Source of the DNA: BOG-1112 sp964635325
Lineage (GTDB): Bacteria > Bdellovibrionota_B > Oligoflexia > Oligoflexales > Bog-1112
Length of the DNA: 23,575 nucleotides
Assembly: GCA_964635325.1 (NCBI GenBank)
Contig: CAZWOL010000047.1
Coordinates: 1 to 23,575 of the forward strand
Direction of reading: 5' to 3'
The notes below the pieces were generated by a model. That model did not search any database. It saw nothing but the letters and a program-made list of their open reading frames with translations, and was not told the origin of the DNA. Position 1 is the first letter of the stretch; every line of letters begins with the position of its first letter. The position numbers were made by a program, and so were the translations under genes. Positions 17,501 through 23,575 of the stretch are shown piece after piece.

Positions 17501-18199
17501 TTGTTTGAGAACCAACTCATTGATCGCAAACTGCAAAGCTGCAAATGAACTTGCACATGCAGCATCTGCCACCAAATTAGTACCACGTAGATTGAGTCGA
17601 TTCGCAATGCGACCTGCAATTACATTACTTAACAAGCCTGGAAAGGTACTTTCCTGCCATTCTGGATAGAGTGCGCTCACGCGTGCACCAATACGATCGA
17701 TCTGCTCGGGAGCTACTCCTTCATCACGCATAGCTTGCAACCACTTGGGGCTTTCCATACGTGAGGCCATATCAGTGATGAGTTCGGTGGCTCCGGTCGT
17801 ACCTAAAATAACGGATATACGCTCTCTATCGACGTTCCATTGCTCAGACTCAAAACTATCACCGAGGGTTTGCTTTGCAACGAGCAACCCAAGTATCTGT
17901 CCAGTATCGGTAGCTGTCAAAGCAGAAGGAAGCAAACCAAAGTCGAGTGGATTGACATGTACAGTCGGAAGAAATCCTCCTCGACGACAGTAGGTCTTGT
18001 CTTTGGCATGAGGATCACTTGCAAAATAATCGGAGGTACTCCAATGCGAAGATGGGATCTCTTCGATCTGATCACGGCCTTCAAAAATAAGATTCCAAAA
18101 TTCACTCTTATCTCTTGCGCCCGGGAAAAGAGAACCAATTCCGATGATTGCGATATCACAAGGTTGCAAATGACTCGCTTCAGAAGCTTTGTCAGACAT
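14546..18199 (-). CDS. pfaA: PUFA synthase PfaA, 5' part: KS-MAT-ACP
   Basis: A 1217-residue frame that loads and elongates the growing acyl chain. Ketosynthase, about 10-470: Cys215 (DAACASS), His350 (EAHGTGT), His389 (QIGHTKA). Malonyl transferase, about 580-880: LFPGQGSQYAAM and Ser678 in GHSLGG. A helical segment (LARTHNDFQKTMSESHLAFM) and a Pro/Ala-rich linker lead to one acyl carrier domain with Ser1154 (LGIDSIKRVE) for the phosphopantetheine arm. Only one ACP is present; most PfaA proteins have several in tandem. The frame ends 14 codons after a run of nine A, just behind the ACP, and KR-DH follows in the -1 frame. The ATG overlaps the pfaD stop by 8 nt, so translation is probably coupled. 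Confidence 0.94.
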   Translation of the reverse strand: MSDKASEASHLQPCDIAIIGIGSLFPGARDKSEFWNLIFEGRDQIEEIPSSHWSTSDYFASDPHAKDKTYCRRGGFLPTVHVNPLDFGLLPSALTATDTGQILGLLVAKQTLGDSFESEQWNVDRERISVILGTTGATELITDMASRMESPKWLQAMRDEGVAPEQIDRIGARVSALYPEWQESTFPGLLSNVIAGRIANRLNLRGTNLVADAACASSFAALQFAINELVLKQSDLVISGGVDTLNTIFMYLCFSKTPALSPSEECRPFAANADGTLIGEGVGMIALKRLSDAEKAGDHIYAVIKGLAASSDGLGKSIYAPMAEGQERALRKTYAYAGYAPQSVELVEAHGTGTRAGDACELESLHKVFASSDSKKWCAIGSVKSQIGHTKAAAGIAGLIKATLALHNKVIPPTLKVSQPSPRLQDASSPFYINAQSRPWIRDVSHPRRASVSSFGFGGSNFHVTLEEYVGVHTKKKMRSFSSELFLFGAATKDQLVKCLEDFVQNRDVSLSLHQRAEANAAKSISDKTHRLAIVARSLADLDAKLAYALQELAGESDAFSLSSGSYYSTKVSSGKLAMLFPGQGSQYAAMSANLAMKFSAVREVWDEIAGVSLAQSDLKLHDVVFSKTHFDEQQANNDKLRLQSTEWAQPSIAASSAAMLALLRAFGLNADCYAGHSLGGLSALYAAGAIGLEDLIRITRQRGLLMSDAASHWPGGMLAIASSQELCQDYLAKSGSSATVANINAPDQTVLSGDEESLEVLTRFLKTNGIAYKRLPVHCAFHSPQLAGVRKPFFEFLQSIPLQHAQHPVLSGLNAQSYSGDASEICHTLADEICAPVQFVAMIQELYARGTRVFVEVGPRNILTQLVRRILGQQDFLALAVDEAKDSEFSLWNTLAQLAVAGVPINLEYLGSEFASEALPAVAGSYTVAVNGANIRPQSVSPAPITAEKKHEPIAVPKLNESKKERPHMDSRETKPSDSRQNAPVSVSLLDTARQIHSELARTHNDFQKTMSESHLAFMKATENCLGMIFQSGAQVPYVETSYVREVEPILQSPKQAPSLAPAQTPVQTAPMVQEIIKVEPPVEDAFKFPSLKAPVQVAAPKAPDLPVSSLISSVESEDLGSVLISVIADKTGYPKELIKLDMSLDTDLGIDSIKRVEIFSHLADKLPEAKSIDSQDMNKLGTLSEIVSFLAASSSQSVMPAKKNSSALSGFMSNV
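14583..14591 (-). other. A9 slippery run joining the two pfaA frames (-1 shift)
   Basis: On the minus strand the upstream frame reads GCA AAA AAA AAC, containing the slippery heptamers A-AAA-AAA and A-AAA-AAC. The KR-DH frame is exactly -1 relative to the KS-MAT-ACP frame, and both are open across the run. Ribosomal -1 slippage, transcription slippage, a real deletion of one A or a sequencing error would all fit. I see no clear ribosome-site-like stimulator upstream and no stable hairpin directly downstream, which weakens the programmed-slippage reading. Confidence 0.7.
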
Positions 18200-19853
18200 A
18201 GGATTTATCTCGTTCTAAGCAGGGTTCAATACGAAGTCGCTGAGCTTGAAATTCAAATGCTTCATCGGGAACTGGAACACCGAAAGAGCGCAACTGTCCT
18301 GCTCGGAGTATGTGAGCAGCACCCTCTAGAATATTGAGAGCTACGAGTCCAACGGTTCGATTTTCGACTTTTTCAAGGAAAGTGCCTCGCACCCAATGGT
18401 TGAATGCAGCTTGAGCTGGACCACACCAAATCTGGTAGTCAAACTGTCGCTCTTGCAGACCTTGGATGGCCCAGCGACTCGACAGACCTAAATAATAGCG
18501 AAAAATTAGAGCCATGAGATGTTTAGGCTCACGACTTGCTTTGATAATTTGTTGTGGGTCACGTTTTTCCCAGAAATTTTTTGTCTGCGTCCAGACATCC
18601 GCAAGAGGCATACGAAAGATTTCCGTCTCCAAACGTTGTAGAATCGCAGGACTCAGACTTTGGAGAGAGTCGTGGGATCGATAAAGTTCGTATAGCCAGT
18701 TCGCACGTACAGCATAGAGTGTACCGCGTTTGAGGACCTGAAGCTTAACACCCTGCTCAAACATATCGGCAGCAGCACACATCATTGTGTCACCAAAGCT
18801 TACCGTTTCAAGCATCTTACGTGCTAGTGGATCGAGGTTGGACTCAACACAGGACTGGTTTACAGAACCTGTCAGTATGTACGCAGCTCCCATCGCAAAT
18901 GCAGCTGCTGCACCACTTGGAGTTCCAATACCACCGGCTGCACCAACACGAATTTTTCGTGTGTAACGATGTGTCTTTTGCAACTGATTGCGTAGCTCAA
19001 GTATAGTAGAGAGTATTGCAGGTAAAACTTGATTGTCTGTATGCCCTGCAGAATCCGCTTCGACGGTGATGTCTTCACTGAGTGGAAGCATGCGAGCTAT
19101 TTTCGCTTCTTCAATAGTGATTTTCTTCTCGCTAATTAGATCTGCGAGCATCTTCTCCGGTGGAGGAGACATAAAAACCCGAGCTAGTTCGGGTCGGGAT
19201 ATTTTTGCAAAAAGGTAGTTAGTACGCACAGGTTTTGCATTCTGCATCTTCAAACCTGTACATGCATACTGCACAAGAGCTGGACTCAAACGCATGAAAG
19301 CAGATGCAGAGACTCGTGTGACGGACTTACGAATAAAAAGGTCGACGGTACTTTGCTCTAGATGAGGTTCGAGCGGAGTATGAATGAGGTTTGCACCCCA
19401 TGTCGAATGAGGGATTGAGCTCTGAATTTCATCGATACCCGCTTCAATAGCTGCTAACGAAAGGCCTGCAGATCCATAGAATCCCAGAAGGCCCGCCTGT
19501 GCTGCTGCAACGACCATACGAGGACTTGCGATGCCGTTCGCCATCTCTCCACAAACATAGGGAAAGCGTACGCTATGGGTTTCTTGAAAACTTCGATCTC
19601 CAAGCCACTCAGGAAATAGAGGAGGAAGCGTCGCGACAATATTGAATTCACCGCGTTCGTTCGCTTCAGATCGTCTTCCTTGAATACCAAGACCAAGAGC
19701 GTTTCGCTTGCGATCGAAAAGAACATGAGTTGTGGAGCGGAATAGGGATACGCCTTGGCAAATTTCCGAAGCACTAAACATCGGCGTATATTTTGTCGCT
19801 GACCAACTCGACTGTGTCAGGTCTCCGTCTCTATTATCCGCAAAATCAAACAT
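18192..19853 (-). CDS. pfaD: PUFA synthase enoyl reductase PfaD
   Basis: A 553-residue FMN-dependent enoyl reductase of the nitronate monooxygenase-like TIM-barrel family; it removes trans double bonds during PUFA chain growth. The sequence follows the PfaD pattern: YVCGEMANGIASPRMVVAAA and GLLGFYGSAGL near the N-terminus, GAAGGIGTPSGAAAAFAMGA (about residue 304, phosphate binding for FMN), the segment DPLARKMLETVSFGDTMMCA, and the PfaD-specific C-terminal half with WCGPAQAAFNHWVRGT. I chose ATG 19853 over an in-frame TTG at 19856; AAGG lies about 11 nt upstream. It is the first gene of the operon and its stop overlaps the pfaA start. Leading with pfaD resembles the pfa1 position in myxobacteria. 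Confidence 0.94.
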   Translation of the reverse strand: MFDFADNRDGDLTQSSWSATKYTPMFSASEICQGVSLFRSTTHVLFDRKRNALGLGIQGRRSEANERGEFNIVATLPPLFPEWLGDRSFQETHSVRFPYVCGEMANGIASPRMVVAAAQAGLLGFYGSAGLSLAAIEAGIDEIQSSIPHSTWGANLIHTPLEPHLEQSTVDLFIRKSVTRVSASAFMRLSPALVQYACTGLKMQNAKPVRTNYLFAKISRPELARVFMSPPPEKMLADLISEKKITIEEAKIARMLPLSEDITVEADSAGHTDNQVLPAILSTILELRNQLQKTHRYTRKIRVGAAGGIGTPSGAAAAFAMGAAYILTGSVNQSCVESNLDPLARKMLETVSFGDTMMCAAADMFEQGVKLQVLKRGTLYAVRANWLYELYRSHDSLQSLSPAILQRLETEIFRMPLADVWTQTKNFWEKRDPQQIIKASREPKHLMALIFRYYLGLSSRWAIQGLQERQFDYQIWCGPAQAAFNHWVRGTFLEKVENRTVGLVALNILEGAAHILRAGQLRSFGVPVPDEAFEFQAQRLRIEPCLERDKSYV

Positions 19854-20382
19854 CAAGGAACCTTCGATTGTAGGCTAGAAAGCTAGCAAACTAGCATGAA
19901 AACAAAAGTTTGGCAGGCAAAAATAACTCTTTAGGAGAGGTTTATCTGCACTTCAATTAAGCAACTCTGATTAAATTTCGCGCAGTCTGTACCCCTTACA
20001 TTGACTGTTTAATGCGTATACAAGCACCGGACTCGGATGGATAACCCAATTCAAAGAAAACCTACACGCAAACAAAAAGACTCCAAACATCAAATGGAAC
20101 CAAAAACAAATCGGATATTCTAGAAAAATTTTCTCGGTTGTTTAAGAGAGAAATATTCAAAAAATATCGCAAACAATACATACTTATTTTCTATCGCAGC
20201 CGGAACACTACCGACACGACTTAAAAACTTTCTCGAGGACGCTTCGAAATTACGGCTTGAAAAATCGAAGCAAGCTCTTATGTTCTGCAATTCATCTTCA
20301 TTTTTGTCCCGGTGCAACGACCTCAATCCCACAAAACCCCTTCGAGAAGCAATGAATGCGCTGGTGCAGATAAAATTGAACA
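19854..20382. other. Intergenic region upstream of the pfa operon
   Basis: About 530 bp between pfaD and the 99-bp repeat. It holds the CTAG repeats and presumably the pfa promoter. A 70-codon minus-strand frame (20120-20332) has neither a recognisable motif nor a ribosome site, so I do not call it a gene. No RNA gene is visible. Confidence 0.5.
19875..19894. promoter_or_regulatory. Three CTAG repeats at 8-bp pitch upstream of pfaD
   Basis: CTAG occurs at 19875, 19883 and 19891 in three imperfect 8-bp units (GCTAGAAA, GCTAGCAA, ACTAGCAT), 22-41 bp upstream of the pfaD ATG. CTAG is rare in most bacterial genomes, so three evenly spaced copies in a leader suggest an operator or mRNA structure. 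A weak promoter candidate for the operon is TTGAAG (19956-19951)-17 nt-TAAAGA (19933-19928). Confidence 0.35.
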
Positions 20383-20481
20383 GATCAAGGCCTATGATCT
20401 CGACCAGTGGCTAAAGCGTAGCGACGATTGATTTGCTTTTCTGCAAAATTTGCTAGCTGGCTCGGAAGAAAAATCTCGTAG
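20383..20481. repeat. 99-bp direct repeat, outer copy (duplicated 3' end of the MltD-like gene)
   Basis: Identical base for base to 21294-21392. It contains the last 31 sense codons and the TGA of the MltD-like gene on the minus strand but is detached from the gene body. With the other copy it brackets an 812-bp unit carrying the pRiA4b ORF-3 family gene. The next bases on the plus strand encode SDYAFCFNRLDETA-stop, which faintly resembles the end of IS1595/ISXO2-type transposases. Confidence 0.97.
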
Positions 20482-20532
20482 CGACTATGCGTTCTGCTTC
20501 AACCGACTGGATGAGACAGCGTAAAAAGGAGT

Positions 20533-21081
20533 TTAAGCATCGAAATTTGACATTGTTTCGTCGAGGGAGAAATCATCTGGACTCCAATCACCAAGCCACT
20601 CTTTTAGGTCATCTTCGTCTTCTTCTTTTCCCGATAAAATATCGAGACATCTCTGGTATCCATAAAGACCGCCACAGTCTTCGGGAGGAAATAGCCCCTG
20701 CCCTGCAATCAGCTTACGTGTGAACTTTTCGGATGAGGTTACGGGTTTGCATTTCACATCATGCTCCCAATCGTCCCCGAAATCATAGGTGTACCCACAC
20801 TTCGCAGAATGCTCAAAATACGATTTCAGCTTTACCTGAGTTGCTGGTGGCGCTTCAGCGCCTTCGTAACTTTCTCCCATCGGGTTACCTGATGCAATTT
20901 CTTCTCTAAAGCGTCCAAAATCAGATGTAAAAGAAAAAAGGTGGCAGTTCTCCCAGCCACACGAATCCTGGATTGCCTCATGTAGATCCTGAAAGGTAGC
21001 TGTCTTTTTAAGTCTAAATCGACGCCAAACTCGCGGTTTTAAGCCACGTAGAGAAACTTCAAACTCGTAACATTCCATCAT
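20533..21081 (-). CDS. Plasmid pRiA4b ORF-3 family protein (IS1096 TnpR-like)
   Basis: A 182-residue protein of the PRiA4_ORF3 family. It begins with YEFEVSLRGLKPRVWRRFRL, the family's strand-rich opening; then come TFQDLHEAIQDSCGWENCHLF, the signature YTYDFGDDWEHDV, and the Cys-containing FPPEDCGGLYGYQRCLDIL. The C-terminus is acidic. The biochemical role is not established; relatives occur as passenger genes in IS1096-type elements and on plasmids, often annotated as a resolvase-like protein, without a recombinase active site that I can see. GGGGG 8 nt before ATG 21081 supports the start. The gene sits alone between two 99-bp direct repeats, so it probably arrived as part of a small insertion. 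Confidence 0.9.
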   Translation of the reverse strand: MMECYEFEVSLRGLKPRVWRRFRLKKTATFQDLHEAIQDSCGWENCHLFSFTSDFGRFREEIASGNPMGESYEGAEAPPATQVKLKSYFEHSAKCGYTYDFGDDWEHDVKCKPVTSSEKFTRKLIAGQGLFPPEDCGGLYGYQRCLDILSGKEEDEDDLKEWLGDWSPDDFSLDETMSNFDA

Positions 21082-21136
21082 AAGCCCCCAAAAATGTGCT
21101 CCTCGTTGGTATTCAATAACGAGTTAATTTGCAATA

Positions 21137-21156
21137 CTTTCTAACAGTTTAGAAAG
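21137..21156. promoter_or_regulatory. AT-rich palindrome upstream of the pRiA4b ORF-3 gene
   Basis: CTTTCTAA-CAGT-TTAGAAAG, a perfect 8-bp inverted repeat with a 4-nt spacer, 56 bp upstream of the start codon inside the repeat-bracketed unit. It could be an operator or a hairpin; no U-tract follows, so it is not a standard terminator. Confidence 0.35.
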
Positions 21157-21293
21157 CAAGCAAGAGAGCCGCTGCGCCCACAACTTGAAGACAATGATTT
21201 TTTCTTCAGCACACCGACAGTTCCGAGCTGCATTCACAGCAAGTGGCTACTCCAATAAGAAAAGCAAATTCAGATATCAAGACAAACGAAGTC

Positions 21294-21392
21294 GATCAAG
21301 GCCTATGATCTCGACCAGTGGCTAAAGCGTAGCGACGATTGATTTGCTTTTCTGCAAAATTTGCTAGCTGGCTCGGAAGAAAAATCTCGTAG
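21294..21392. repeat. 99-bp direct repeat, inner copy (3' end of the MltD-like gene)
   Basis: Identical to 20383-20481, offset 911 bp. This copy is continuous with the intact MltD-like coding region; the repeat ends only 2 bp beyond the stop codon (21296-21298). Such a boundary is what integration at a gene end with restoration of that end would leave. Confidence 0.97.
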
Positions 21393-22501
21393 GGTATAGG
21401 CAACTTCTCATGGCGAAAATGTGTGAAAGCAATTTCTTTAAGACATGGATTGTAACGTTTAAAGACATCTTCCTTAATACCCGATGCTTTGATCAACTCA
21501 CCAAGAGAAAGCTGACGGTTGAGTATAAAGGATTTAATCTCTGTATTTTTGTCTGGAGAACTGATCAACCCTCTTTCTGCTAGACGATTGTAGACCAATA
21601 CCGCTGCTACAAACTCTGCATAGAAATTTTTGCTCGCATACTGAAATGCTGGAGCTTTGTAGTTACTAATAATAAAGTCAAGGTTGCGCGTATTCAGGGT
21701 GTTGATTGCTTTCATCATCCCGTTTACACCGTAATTATAACTTGTCACCGTAATCGGCCAAGAACCGAGTTGTTCAAAACTATTTTTCAAATACTTCGCA
21801 GCTGCACGTGTCGCTTTAAAGGGAGAGCGTCGTTCATCAATCAGATGGGTGACTCGTAAGTACTTCTTTGCAGTGAGTTGCATAAACTGCCAAATACCTA
21901 CAGCACCTTGCTTTGAGCGTGCACTCAAATCAAACATCGATTCTACAAAAGGTAGGCGAGTGATGACTGGAGGAACACCATAGTTTTGGAAAATTTTCTC
22001 CATATAGGGCAGATAGAATTGAGCTCTATTTGCCGCTCGAATGAACTGATCCGCAAGGCCTGCTTGGGCACGAATGCGCACCTTTCCGTCATAGAGTTCA
22101 GCTAAAGTTTGCGGCGTTCGCGAGTAAACATTCCAAATACGTTCTTCTATGGGCCCAAACTTGAGTGCTGTGCGCTGATACTTCTTGAAGCGTTCTAATG
22201 CAAGGGAATAACGTTCCACATAGGTTTGTGTTATTTTGTCTTTCGCGCCCCAGTTAATTTCCTTAACCTTTTTTTGCCGCGCAAGTGCTACAAAATCGAT
22301 AATGTCGATGATGACTTCAGCATGCTCGATGTCGTGAATCAGCACACTACTCGCAGGGTATTTGAAAAATATCTTCTCCCAAAAATCAACCTTACGACTA
22401 ACGTCCGGCGGCATATGAAAGTCTTCGGGCAGACGTAGCAAAGCAAGGGCTGGCTGACTAAGACTGAACGCTACTAAGATGTAGAGTAGGTTTCGGAGCA
22501 C
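21296..22501 (-). CDS. Lytic murein transglycosylase, MltD-like
   Basis: A 401-residue periplasmic enzyme that cleaves peptidoglycan between MurNAc and GlcNAc. The start is GTG (22499-22501), with GGAAG 8 nt upstream, and begins a signal peptide (MLRNLLYILVAFSLSQPALA) with no lipobox Cys, unlike lipoprotein MltD. The SLT domain, about residues 170-320, has the catalytic Glu187 in RLPFVESMFD, then SKQGAVGIWQFM and VTSYNYGVNGMMKA. Behind it, LSLGELIKASGIKEDVFKRYNP resembles one LysM-like module, fewer than in E. coli MltD. The last 31 residues and stop lie in a 99-bp direct repeat. A promoter is visible upstream, and the gene seems to stand alone. Confidence 0.9.
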   Translation of the reverse strand: MLRNLLYILVAFSLSQPALALLRLPEDFHMPPDVSRKVDFWEKIFFKYPASSVLIHDIEHAEVIIDIIDFVALARQKKVKEINWGAKDKITQTYVERYSLALERFKKYQRTALKFGPIEERIWNVYSRTPQTLAELYDGKVRIRAQAGLADQFIRAANRAQFYLPYMEKIFQNYGVPPVITRLPFVESMFDLSARSKQGAVGIWQFMQLTAKKYLRVTHLIDERRSPFKATRAAAKYLKNSFEQLGSWPITVTSYNYGVNGMMKAINTLNTRNLDFIISNYKAPAFQYASKNFYAEFVAAVLVYNRLAERGLISSPDKNTEIKSFILNRQLSLGELIKASGIKEDVFKRYNPCLKEIAFTHFRHEKLPIPYEIFLPSQLANFAEKQINRRYALATGRDHRP

Positions 22502-22543
22502 GTGATCTTCCGATGGAAATGAAAATGGCTCGATCCAGGCTTC

Positions 22544-22573
22544 ATTCTAGCAAGAATTCTCTCCAGGACTCAA
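22544..22573 (-). promoter_or_regulatory. Sigma70-type promoter of the MltD-like gene
   Basis: On the minus strand TTGAGT (22573-22568), an 18-nt spacer and TAGAAT (22549-22544), preceded by an extended -10 TGC. The start point would be about 36 nt upstream of the GTG start codon. Confidence 0.55.
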
Positions 22574-22622
22574 TGGATCGAATATTTCCCAGCAAACCAC
22601 AACGCGCGGAATTTCTAGAGCT

Positions 22623-22651
22623 TTGACCGAGCGGGAAATTTATGCTAAGTC
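22623..22651 (+). promoter_or_regulatory. Probable promoter of tRNA-Pro
   Basis: TTGACC (22623-22628), a 17-nt spacer, then TAAGTC (22646-22651) preceded by an extended -10 TGC. The good -35 and TG motif compensate for a poor -10; the tRNA begins 30 nt downstream. Confidence 0.4.
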
Positions 22652-22680
22652 TGACACTTCTCAGCTTCCTGCAAAAATGT

Positions 22681-22757
22681 CGGGGCGTGGCGCAGCCTGG
22701 TAGCGCGTACGTCTGGGGGGCGTGAGGTCGCAGGTTCAAATCCTGTCGCCCCGACCA
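22681..22757 (+). tRNA. tRNA-Pro (anticodon GGG)
   Basis: 77 nt forming a cloverleaf: acceptor CGGGGCG/CGCCCCG, D arm GCGC...GCGC, anticodon loop CTGGGGG (anticodon GGG), T arm GCAGG-TTCAAAT-CCTGT, A73 and encoded CCA. The C1-G72 pair is typical of bacterial tRNA-Pro. Confidence 0.95.
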
Positions 22758-22880
22758 TCAAATTCTTAAGTAAAATCAACAATTACAATATCTAGAGCCG
22801 ATCTTTACGCTGAGAAAAGCTCTTTGGAACGCCCAAAAAACGTCCATCAGAGATTGGCGGATATCTCGGCGCTCATCTGA

Positions 22881-23400
22881 TCTGCCACCTTTCGAAGTCG
22901 GACATCCCGCGAATCATTCTTTTTGGATAGGCTCGCATGAGGAGCGGGGGCGTAATCGTAATGCTCGATTTGATTCTCTGATGAAAACTCTGCGTTTGAA
23001 TGCTCCTGAAGCGCTGCAGGAGAAGTTTGGCAGCATATTGTCATTTCTAATATCTATTTCCCATACGGTGAAGATCTTTTCCTTGCTGCTCATAAATTTG
23101 AAGAATTCGAATACAATAGCAAAAAGAAAAAAGATGTACGCATTGGCAAGCCCATCAGCTATCGCATCTTAGAGCGTGACAAGGGTTCTTATCTTCAGGC
23201 TGTCTTTGAAGAAGCTGTACCTACACGTACGACATCAAGGTGGAAGGGGGCTATAGGCCTGGATCTGAATGCGGATCATATTGCGATGGTGGAGATCGAT
23301 GCGACGGGCAACCTTGTGTGCAATCGCAGCTACTGCTTTGACTTGCGAAACAAAACAAGTCAGCAGAGCGAGGCCATACTTGGCTGTCTTGCATGCTACA
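22881..23400 (+). pseudogene. Decayed TnpB-related (IS605 OrfB-like) gene, internal fragment
   Basis: Pieces of one protein are spread over two frames. Frame at 22881: SRESFFWIGSHEERGRNRNA, RFDSL. Frame at 22981: MKTLRLNAPEALQEKFG. Back in the first frame from about 23031: QHIVISNIYFPYGEDLFLAA, then ISYRILERDKGSYLQAVFEE and AIGLDLNADHIAMVEIDATG, the RuvC-I part with its catalytic Asp, and FDLRNKTSQQSEAILG. Together these match the order in TnpB-related proteins: an IGSKDE-like block, LRL.xPxxL, FxYG and the RuvC-like nuclease start. The N-terminus, the rest of RuvC and the zinc finger are missing. At least two compensating single-base frameshifts and the truncation at both ends show it is dead. 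It lies 123 bp behind tRNA-Pro. The right boundary is approximate; the frame stays open to 23495 without further recognisable similarity. Confidence 0.75.
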
Positions 23401-23575
23401 GCGAGCCTCTAGCGCTTTACCAATACAGAGCACATTATGAAAACATTCATAGGAAACAATTAGAATTGTTTGTATTTTCAAAAAAAATCACATAGTAAAT
23501 AATTCGCAGCTCTCCTATAGTTAATGCGAACTGAAGGTTAAACGTTAGGCAAAAGCATCATAGCTGCCGCTAATT

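Noticed and set aside
20120..20332. 70-codon minus-strand frame upstream of the pfa operon
   Set aside because: No ribosome site, no motif, and a composition like random intergenic sequence with an FFEYFSLKQPRKFF tail; I see no support for a gene.
20482..20523. IS1595/ISXO2-type transposase tail (SDYAFCFNRLDETA-stop)
   Set aside because: The resemblance rests on a few residues (Y-x-F-x-F-N-R) and no upstream transposase is present; kept only as a remark on the repeat.
1..23575. CRISPR array or other regularly spaced repeats
   Set aside because: The only long repeat is the 99-bp pair and the only regular short repeat is the 8-bp CTAG triple; neither resembles a CRISPR array.

Overview
The window is a chromosomal stretch of a Gram-negative bacterium. 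It has Sec-exported proteins, a small outer-membrane barrel, an MltD-like murein transglycosylase, a Nudix hydrolase of the RppH type, and tRNA genes with encoded CCA. Its centrepiece, about 12.3 kb on the minus strand (19853 down to 7594), is a polyunsaturated fatty acid (PUFA) synthase operon in the order pfaD (enoyl reductase) - pfaA (KS-MAT-ACP-KR-DH) - pfaC (KS-CLF-DH-DH). This order resembles the pfa1-pfa2-pfa3 order known from myxobacteria rather than the pfaA-B-C-D order of marine gammaproteobacteria. That hints at a deltaproteobacterial or Oligoflexia-type host or a transferred cluster, but the sequence does not settle taxonomy.

Left end (1-2770): the C-terminus of a tyrosine recombinase enters from outside the window. 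It converges on a minus-strand operon with a good sigma70-type promoter and a CTAG-armed palindrome at its expected start point. The operon encodes a secreted protein, a secreted Hint-domain toxin-like protein, and a small cytosolic protein that is probably the matching immunity protein. A tRNA-Met with a very clear terminator closes this region.

Middle left (2905-7503): an acetyl-CoA acetyltransferase, a tiny Cys/His-rich protein, an outer-membrane barrel, rppH with a four-helix membrane protein directly behind it, and an AzgA-type purine permease gene broken by a single-base frameshift in a run of five G.

Centre (7594-19894): the pfa operon. The genes overlap (pfaD/pfaA, 8 nt) or nearly touch (pfaA/pfaC, 8 nt). 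pfaA is split in two reading frames at a run of nine A (minus strand). A -1 shift there joins ACP to KR exactly as in canonical PfaA and gives a 1957-residue protein. PfaA has only one acyl carrier domain instead of the usual tandem array. No pfaB acyltransferase or pfaE phosphopantetheinyl transferase is in the window.

Right end (19854-23575): a long spacer, then a pRiA4b ORF-3 family gene bracketed by two perfect 99-bp direct repeats. One repeat is the 3' end of the MltD-like gene, up to 2 bp past its stop. Beyond that lie a tRNA-Pro and a decayed TnpB-related (IS605 OrfB-like) gene fragment with at least two frameshifts. The main items for follow-up are the A9 frameshift in pfaA, the single-ACP PUFA synthase, the 99-bp gene-tail duplication and the Hint toxin that lacks its catalytic cysteine.
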